NCBI GenBank assembly: GCA_014239625.1
Contig: JAAZYN010000191.1
Coordinates: forward strand, 1-6,886
From: Myxococcales bacterium
Lineage (GTDB): Bacteria > Myxococcota_A > UBA9042 > PHBI01 > JAAZYN01
DNA length: 6,886 nucleotides
Reading direction: 5' to 3'
Part shown: in pieces, positions 1 through 4,893 of the stretch
Numbering within the stretch: the first letter of the stretch is position 1
Layout of the letters: each line of letters starts with the position of its first letter
Made by a program: the position numbers and the translations under genes
The notes under the pieces: generated by a model
What the model was told of the DNA's origin: nothing
Databases searched by the model: none
What the model saw: only the letters and a program-made list of their open reading frames with translations

Positions 1-782
1 CCTACCTTGAGCGCCACATCCTTGACTTCGGAGTGGTCGAGGGTGCTCTCGATCACCCCCGCGGCGTGGTTGGTCACAACGCTTATGCCGGCGACCCCGA
101 TCCCCATATGACGCAACGCGATAGCCTCGGGGACGGTGGACATCCCCACGCAGTGCGCCCCCATCGTGCGCAGCATCCGGATCTCCGCCGGTGTCTCGTA
201 ACAGGGACCCGAAAGCGCCGCGTAGACCCCATGCTCGAGGCCGACCCCCGCCTCCGCGGCGGCTGCATCCAATAGCGCGCCGAGCTCCCGGCAATAGACC
301 CGCGACATATCGGGGAACCGTGGCCCCAGCTCGGCGATGTTGGATCCCAGCAGCGGGTTGTCGCCCATCAGGTTGAGGTGGTCGACGATGCGACACAGCG
401 TGCCCGGCTCGAACCACGGTGGGATCCCGCCGGCCGCGTTGGTGAGCAGGGCTCTCGGCGCCCCGAGGCGCCCCAGGACGCGCGCGCCAAAGACGCACTC
501 GCTCATGGGGTAGCCCTCGTAGTAGTGGCTCCGGCCGCTGAGCACCGCCACCGGCAGCCCTTCGAGCGTACCGCACACGAGCTGACCGGCATGGCCCGCG
601 ACCTTGGGGACCGGCATGTGGGGGATCGCCGTGTACGGGATGCGCGTCGCATCTTCCACCAGCTCACCGAGAGCGCCGAGGCCGCTCCCGGCGACCACCC
701 CCAGAGCGATAGTGGCGTCACCGATGCGGTCCCGGATGGCCGCCGCAGCTTCGTCGAGCTTGATGATCATGTCCGCTGCCAC
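1..782 (-). CDS. punA: Purine nucleoside phosphorylase, trimeric type (C-terminus cut by window edge)
   Basis: Cytosolic enzyme that phosphorolyses purine (deoxy)nucleosides to free base and (deoxy)ribose-1-phosphate. The reading frame is open to the left edge, giving 260 residues; about 25 C-terminal residues should be missing. Visible family motifs, in order: GSGLG (32-36), phosphate-binding loop; GHAG (63-66); GRSHYYEG (83-90), with the conserved R84, H86, Y88 and E89; TNAAGG (114-119); RFPDMS (155-160); SGPCYETPAE (191-200); VGMSTVPE (212-219); TN (237-238). E200 and N238 are the pair that in this family selects 6-oxopurines (inosine, guanosine). I chose GTG at 782 because GGAGG lies 4 bases before it (787-791); the ATG at 770 (four codons later) is the alternative but would have that site 16 bases away. 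It follows the phosphorylase stop codon by 12 bases, so it is probably co-transcribed and translationally coupled. The symbol punA is by family; pupG or xapA would be equivalent names. Confidence 0.95.
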   Translation of the reverse strand, partial: MAADMIIKLDEAAAAIRDRIGDATIALGVVAGSGLGALGELVEDATRIPYTAIPHMPVPKVAGHAGQLVCGTLEGLPVAVLSGRSHYYEGYPMSECVFGARVLGRLGAPRALLTNAAGGIPPWFEPGTLCRIVDHLNLMGDNPLLGSNIAELGPRFPDMSRVYCRELGALLDAAAAEAGVGLEHGVYAALSGPCYETPAEIRMLRTMGAHCVGMSTVPEAIALRHMGIGVAGISVVTNHAAGVIESTLDHSEVKDVALKV

Positions 783-786
783 TCGT

Positions 787-791
787 CCTCC
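787..791 (-). promoter_or_regulatory. Ribosome binding site deciding the purine nucleoside phosphorylase start
   Basis: GGAGG on the minus strand lies inside the 12-base gap after the TGA of the preceding phosphorylase and four bases before GTG 782. It favours GTG 782 over ATG 770, although the spacing is on the short side. Confidence 0.6.
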
Positions 792-794
792 GTT

Positions 795-2081
795 TCAGCT
801 GATCCTATCAAGGATTAGCGGCGCTGGCTCCCGAGGTTCGCCGTCCAGGGCGAAGGCCGCCCGGAGCCGCTCCACCGTGGCTGACGGGGGCGGCCCCTGG
901 GCACCGTGAAACACGGTCATCAGCGGGTCACCTGCGGTGACCTTCGCGCCCACCGGGGCCTCGACGCGACATCCCACCGCGGGGTCGATGACCGCGTCCT
1001 TTGTAGCTCTCCCCGCCCCGAGAGAGACCGCCGCGAGGCCCACCTCCAGACCGTCTATCGCCGCGACGTAGCCGCTCGTGTTGGCGCTGATGACCGTGCC
1101 CTCGTTGGCTCTGGCCAAGCCTGCCAGGTCACCGCCCTGAGCTGCCACCATGCGTTCGAACCGGCTCAGCGCCGATCCGTCGTCGAGCGCGGCCTCGATC
1201 CTGGCCTGGCCAGCGCCCTCGTCGACCCCCTTGGACAGCTCCAGCATCGCGCCACCCAGGGCCACCACGAGCTGTCGAATATCCTCCGGGCCGGCGCCGC
1301 GGAGCGTCTCCAACGACTCCTGTACCTCGCAAGCGTTGCCGATCATCCGCCCCAGCGGCTCCTCCATACGCGTCAGGAACGCCACGACCCGACAGCCCAT
1401 GGACTCGCCCACGCGGACCATGGACTCGGCCAGGCGGCGGGCGTCGTCGAGGGTCTTCATGAAGGCGCTCCGGCCCACCTTGACATCGAGCACCAGCCCC
1501 TCGATGCCTTCCGCAAGTTTCTTGCCCATGATGCTAGCGGTGATGAGCGGGATCGACTCAACCGTGGCGCTCACATCGCGCAGCGCGTAGAGCCGCTTGT
1601 CTGCGGGCGCCAACTCATCGGTCTGGCCGTTGATGCAACAGCCGACCTGGGCCAGCACGGACTTGAACGCATCCACGGAGAGATCGGCTCGGTATCCGGG
1701 GATGGACTCGAGCTTGTCGATGGTGCCACCCGAGTGTCCGAGACCGCGCCCGGCGATCATCGGCACGATGACCCCGGCGGCCGCAGCGGCCGGCGCCAGC
1801 GGGATGGAGATCTTGTCGCCCACGCCCCCGGTAGAGTGCTTGTCGACCCGCCCTGGTCCCAACTCGGCGAGGTCCAATACCACCCCCGAGCGCATCATGG
1901 CATCCGTCCACGCGCTCGTCTCGCGCTCGTCCAGGCCGTTGAAATAGATGGCCATCGCGAGGGCCGCCATTTGGTAATCCGGCACCCTGCCGCTCGTATA
2001 TCCAGCGATCAGGCTGCGGATATGCTCACCAGCCAGGGCTCTCCCGTCCCGCTTCGCGGCGATGAGTTCGACGGTGTTTAT
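795..2081 (-). CDS. deoA: Thymidine/pyrimidine-nucleoside phosphorylase with apparent ATA start
   Basis: Phosphorolyses thymidine, deoxyuridine or uridine to base and sugar-1-phosphate. Counted from an ATA codon at 2081 it has 428 residues, close to the family's 430-440, and key residues fall exactly at the numbering of Bacillus-type Pdp: KHSTGG (81-86), R168 in LYALRD, S183 and K187 in SIMGKK. GRGLGHSGGTIDKLE (111-125) and the C-terminal lobe motif GAGRATKD are also present. The N-terminal helix (VELIAAKRDG, then GYTSG) matches the family and is coded upstream of the first usual start, GTG at 1985, which would delete 32 conserved residues. No ATG, GTG or TTG is in frame between 2110 and 1986, and no Shine-Dalgarno is seen before 2081. 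The ATA overlaps the TAA stop of the upstream gene (ATAA), so coupling to upstream translation is likely. The motif KVGRSAFMK carries RS where many relatives have SG. Bacillus-type pdp is an equally good name. Confidence 0.92.
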   Translation of the reverse strand: MNTVELIAAKRDGRALAGEHIRSLIAGYTSGRVPDYQMAALAMAIYFNGLDERETSAWTDAMMRSGVVLDLAELGPGRVDKHSTGGVGDKISIPLAPAAAAAGVIVPMIAGRGLGHSGGTIDKLESIPGYRADLSVDAFKSVLAQVGCCINGQTDELAPADKRLYALRDVSATVESIPLITASIMGKKLAEGIEGLVLDVKVGRSAFMKTLDDARRLAESMVRVGESMGCRVVAFLTRMEEPLGRMIGNACEVQESLETLRGAGPEDIRQLVVALGGAMLELSKGVDEGAGQARIEAALDDGSALSRFERMVAAQGGDLAGLARANEGTVISANTSGYVAAIDGLEVGLAAVSLGAGRATKDAVIDPAVGCRVEAPVGAKVTAGDPLMTVFHGAQGPPPSATVERLRAAFALDGEPREPAPLILDRIS

Positions 2082-2938
2082 GACAGCAACTGCACGTAGA
2101 AGCTGTCGCCACCCTGGACCTCGGGGATCCCGAAGTTGTCCACCAAGGTGGCCGCCAGATCCGTCAGTGACGCGCGCGTCCCCAGATCAATCCCGGACTC
2201 GACGGCTGGGGTATAGCAAAGCAGGGGCACGTATTCGCGCGTGGCGCCCCGGGTAGCGCTCAACGTCGCGTCGCACCCGCTCGAGCCGATCACCAACAAC
2301 AGCGTCTCGGCCGTCATGTGGTCCAACACTGTCCCCAAGTCCTGATCGACCAGCGTGAGCGTGCGAGCCAGGCTGATAGGGCCACTCTTTCCGACCTCTG
2401 CGCCATCGCTCGCGCCGACGACGGCGAGCACGACGCCGCGGATCGGCGTCTGCAAAGCTTTCACGATGTTGTCCATGATGTCGGCCACCATGGGCGTCTC
2501 GACGGAGGCGGTGACGCTCTCTTCTGGCAAGAGCGTCGTCGCCTTGCCCAGGGCGACCACATCCAGACCACCCTCGGCCAACACGGGAAGGGTCCGAGCG
2601 AACATCTCGGTGACGGCCCCGGAGAGATCGGTCCCGGCGCCCGCGCGACCCACTCGCGCGATCGAGGCCGCCGGCGGATCCGCCTGCTCGATGCCACGCA
2701 GCGGCACCACGTTGCCGAGCCCCATCCACTTCAGCAGGGGCAGCTCCACGCCGGCGATGTAGTTGGACAGGTTCTGCAGGGTGGCCGCTCCCCGGTCTCC
2801 ATAGTCTTCAGCGTCCGGCAGCGCACCTACGCCCATCCCCTCGACGACCAGCACCACGACCTGGGAGAAGCGACCCGCCTCCGGGACCTCGCTCGACCGC
2901 TCGCCGCCTTGTTCCTCAGTGGGTTCGTACGATTCCAT
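2078..2938 (-). CDS. Phosphopentomutase (DeoB)-like protein, cap-less and lacking catalytic residues; probable pseudoenzyme
   Basis: 286 residues against about 390 for DeoB, the alkaline-phosphatase-fold enzyme that converts (deoxy)ribose-1-phosphate to the 5-phosphate. Homology is clear: VVEGMGVGALPDAEDYGD (31-48), LPLLKWMGLGN (66-76), a G-x-D block at 102-112, LDVVALGK (125-132), GCDAT (221-225), TREYVPLL (233-240), SLTDLAATLVDNFGI (257-271). Against classical DeoB, the first metal Asp is E33; the catalytic Thr of GKDTxTGHWE is L105; the His of YGHRRD is K184; the Asp-His of ADHG is S219-S220; the His of DHTRE is A232. The roughly 110-residue cap between the TGHWE block and the xGxDVIGIGK block is absent. 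Residues 1-24 form an acidic, hydrophilic tail. The frame is open and the conserved scaffold intact, so this is not random decay. ATG 2938 has AGGAGG six bases upstream. First gene of the nucleoside operon. A regulatory or partner-binding role, or a different phospho-sugar function, is possible; none is shown. Confidence 0.85.
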   Translation of the reverse strand: MESYEPTEEQGGERSSEVPEAGRFSQVVVLVVEGMGVGALPDAEDYGDRGAATLQNLSNYIAGVELPLLKWMGLGNVVPLRGIEQADPPAASIARVGRAGAGTDLSGAVTEMFARTLPVLAEGGLDVVALGKATTLLPEESVTASVETPMVADIMDNIVKALQTPIRGVVLAVVGASDGAEVGKSGPISLARTLTLVDQDLGTVLDHMTAETLLLVIGSSGCDATLSATRGATREYVPLLCYTPAVESGIDLGTRASLTDLAATLVDNFGIPEVQGGDSFYVQLLS

Positions 2939-2944
2939 GGGCTC

Positions 2945-2950
2945 CCTCCT
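2945..2950 (-). promoter_or_regulatory. Ribosome binding site of the DeoB-like gene
   Basis: On the minus strand AGGAGG, within GAGGAGGGAG, ends six bases before the ATG at 2938. It is the strongest Shine-Dalgarno in the window and fixes the start of the DeoB-like protein, ruling out the longer in-frame extension that runs up to 3268 and reads as non-protein-like, arginine-rich sequence. Confidence 0.85.
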
Positions 2951-3124
2951 CGCCTTTTCCAACTCCCCATCCGGTGCATCTTCCAAAAGACAGCGGGAGC
3001 CGTCAATCCGGCTCGGGTGGGTTCGTGATGATGGGAAACGGTCCCCGCCGCCTAGACGGCTGCGGCCGAGGCCCTGAAGATACGGGAAACCGCCGCTCCG
3101 ACGCCATTTTAGACGCGCCATCGG

Positions 3125-3158
3125 GGTCACGCTTGAACGCGACGCGATGGGCGTGACC
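3125..3158. promoter_or_regulatory. Inverted repeat GGTCACGC / GCGTGACC, candidate operator
   Basis: A perfect 8-base inverted repeat: GGTCACGC at 3125-3132 and GCGTGACC at 3151-3158, 18 bases apart. On the minus strand it lies just upstream of the TAAAAT hexamer (3111-3106), so the left arm would overlap a -35 region if that hexamer is used. The arm word GGTCACGC recurs as GGTCACAC in the palindrome at 3273-3293. The loop is not T-rich and no T-run follows, so it is not a terminator. Confidence 0.4.
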
Positions 3159-3272
3159 ACAAAAATAATAGAACGCAGCCTTGAACAGCAGCCGGGGCGT
3201 TCGCGACGTCGGCGTGAGCGCCGCGGCACAGATTGCGCATCCCGCACGCGCTGGGATGGGTTCATCAAAAGG

Positions 3273-3293
3273 ATGGGTCACACTGTGTCCCAT
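3273..3293. promoter_or_regulatory. Near-perfect 21-base palindrome, candidate operator
   Basis: Arms ATGGGTCACA (3273-3282) and TGTGTCCCAT (3284-3293) flank one central C at 3283. Nine of ten base pairs are self-complementary; the one mismatch is T3278/T3288. The size and dyad shape match a site for a dimeric helix-turn-helix regulator. It sits about 335 bases upstream of the DeoB-like start and 175 bases upstream of the deaminase start, so it could serve both directions. No gene for a regulator is in the window. Confidence 0.5.
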
Positions 3294-3468
3294 AACCAGA
3301 TTGAGAGCGCGACGCCAGTCACTTGCACTTTCCGGTCTCCCCCACCCATGCTCTAGCCCGTTGAGTTCACCGAACCCCAGCCGCCTCCGAAGGCCCGCAC
3401 TTCGCCTCGTCCATCTGCGCTGGACCAACGCGAAGCGCCGCATCCTCGGCGGCGGTCTGCTGCTCCGC

Positions 3469-4893
3469 ATGGCCGGCGCGCTGCTGGTTCCGGCCATGCT
3501 GGTGGCGATGGCGTGGGCCCTCGACCATCTCGCGTCGTCGGTAGTGGCGCGAGGCGCTGACAGCACCGTGCTGCTGCGAGGTGGGACCGTCGTCACGATG
3601 GATGACGCCTTCACCGTGGTCGACGCGGATGTGCGTATCGGTGCCGACGGGCGGATCGCCGCCGTGGCCCCAGGGCTCCCGAGCGTGGACGGCGAGCGGG
3701 TGATCGACGTGAGCGGTCGCGTGATCCTCCCGGGGTTTATCCAGACCCACGTGCATCTGTGCCAGGTGTTGTTTCGCAACCTCGCTGACGACTTGTTCCT
3801 GTTGGACTGGTTGAGCCAGCGGATCTGGCCGCTGGAGGGAGCCCACACCCCCGAGAGCCTGAGCGCCAGCGCTCAGGTGGGCCTCGGTGACCTGTTGTTG
3901 GGCGGGACGACCGGTATCGTCGACATGGGCACCGTGCGGCACACCGAGGTCATCCTCGACGCCATCGTGGACTCGGGTATGCGCGCGGTGGCGGGCAAAT
4001 GCATGATGGACAGGGAGGACAACCCGGCGGTTCTGCGTGAGGGTCGAGACGCGAGCCTGCGCGACAGCCTCGCGCTGGCGGACCGGTACGATGGCGCTGG
4101 AGACGGGCGCTTGCGCTACGGTTTCGCCCCTCGTTTTGTGCTCTCGTGCAGCGAAGGGCTGCTGCGGGACACCGCGGCCGAGGCGAGGCGGCGGGACCTC
4201 TGGCTACACACCCACGCCAGCGAGAACACCGAGGAAGTGCGCATCGTGCTGGAGCTCTCCGGTGGCGTGCCCAACGTGACCTACCTGGCGCAGATGGGAG
4301 TCGCTGGCCCCAAGACCGTGCTCGCCCACTGCATTCACCTGGACCCGAGCGAGGTGGCCCAGCTCGCTGAGCACGGCACCCACGTGGCCCACTGCCCGTC
4401 GGCCAATTTGAAGTTGGGCTCTGGGATCTGCGATGTCGCGGGGCTCCTCGCTGCAGGAGTCAGCGTCTCCATCGGCGCCGACGGGGCGCCGTGCAACAAC
4501 AAGCTGGACGCCTTCACCGAGCTGCGGACCGCCGCGCTGCTGCAGAAGGTCAAGCACACCCCGGCGGCGCTGCCCGCTCGGCAGGCGCTGCGGGCTGCCA
4601 CCCGGTCGGGGGCTGCGGTGTTGGGGATGGAACACGAGTTGGGGCAGGTGCGGCCGGGCTTTCGTGCCGATCTCCAGGTGCTCCAGCTCGACGATTTGCT
4701 CGACGGACCGGGCGGTGACCTGCACTCTCGGCTGGTGTACGCGGCGTCGCGGAGCAGCGTGGAGATGGTGATCGTTGACGGGCGCGTGGTGGTCGAAGAC
4801 CGTCAGCTCGTGGCGTTGGATCGGCAGCGTGTGCTGGCGAGCGCCCGACAGGAGCTCCGCGGCTGCCTGTCCCGGGCGGGCCTCTCGGCGTGA
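3469..4893 (+). CDS. Amidohydrolase, MTA/S-adenosylhomocysteine/5'-deoxyadenosine deaminase type
   Basis: 474 residues from ATG 3469. A metal-dependent hydrolase of the TRZ/ATZ group that most resembles deaminases turning 5'-modified adenosines into inosine analogues. Visible: N-terminal beta-sandwich start LLRGGTVVTMD (35-45); metal ligands H94 and H96 in QTHVHL; RIWPLE (118-123); HTHASENTEE (247-256) with H249; LAHC with H287; HCPSANLKLGSGI (308-320); metal Asp D338 in GADGAPCNN. The ADDLFLLDWL stretch (106-115) and the CNN motif are typical of this deaminase group rather than of chlorohydrolases. All key residues are intact. The start is uncertain: relatives begin a few residues before LLRGG (about residue 31), whereas here a hydrophobic stretch precedes it. 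ATG 3508 and GTG 3544 are alternatives, and no start has a good Shine-Dalgarno. It overlaps the next gene by four bases. Substrate within the group cannot be read from the sequence. Confidence 0.9.
   Translation: MAGALLVPAMLVAMAWALDHLASSVVARGADSTVLLRGGTVVTMDDAFTVVDADVRIGADGRIAAVAPGLPSVDGERVIDVSGRVILPGFIQTHVHLCQVLFRNLADDLFLLDWLSQRIWPLEGAHTPESLSASAQVGLGDLLLGGTTGIVDMGTVRHTEVILDAIVDSGMRAVAGKCMMDREDNPAVLREGRDASLRDSLALADRYDGAGDGRLRYGFAPRFVLSCSEGLLRDTAAEARRRDLWLHTHASENTEEVRIVLELSGGVPNVTYLAQMGVAGPKTVLAHCIHLDPSEVAQLAEHGTHVAHCPSANLKLGSGICDVAGLLAAGVSVSIGADGAPCNNKLDAFTELRTAALLQKVKHTPAALPARQALRAATRSGAAVLGMEHELGQVRPGFRADLQVLQLDDLLDGPGGDLHSRLVYAASRSSVEMVIVDGRVVVEDRQLVALDRQRVLASARQELRGCLSRAGLSA

Larger units (their letters stand above)
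2939..3468. other. Divergent intergenic/regulatory region without a convincing gene
   Basis: About 530 bases between the start of the leftward nucleoside operon and the chosen start of the rightward deaminase. Reading frames run through it in both directions but are arginine- and proline-rich, lack ribosome binding sites and show no family motif, so I call none of them genes. It contains the most A/T-rich stretch in the window (3159-3171), two inverted repeats (described separately) and several GTCAC words. No clear pair of -35 and -10 hexamers was found on either strand. The best -10-like hexamers on the minus strand are TAAAAT at 3111-3106 and TATTAT at 3170-3165, both without a good -35 partner. 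The promoters may therefore be activator-dependent or use another sigma factor. Confidence 0.6.

Noticed and set aside
906..2099. 397-codon open frame on the plus strand opposite the pyrimidine phosphorylase
   Set aside because: Antisense to a gene with unmistakable catalytic motifs; composition (His, Arg, Asp-rich) is typical of the mirror frame of GC-rich coding DNA, and it has no family motif.
3125..3158. Rho-independent terminator at the 8-base inverted repeat
   Set aside because: The loop is 18 bases, there is no T-run after either arm in the proper orientation, and it sits between divergent gene starts where no terminator is needed.
2939..3268. N-terminal extension of the DeoB-like protein up to ATG 3268
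   Set aside because: The extra 110 residues are Arg/Ser-rich with no homology, and ATG 2938 has a near-ideal ribosome binding site.
3181..3468. Extension of the deaminase to ATG 3181
   Set aside because: About 96 extra residues would have to precede a domain that normally starts near its own N-terminus; the stretch contains the operator-like palindrome and has no ribosome binding site or protein motif.
3003..3848. 281-codon minus-strand frame across the spacer and the deaminase start
   Set aside because: Ser/Arg-rich, no motif, overlaps conserved deaminase coding sequence including the THVHL metal site.
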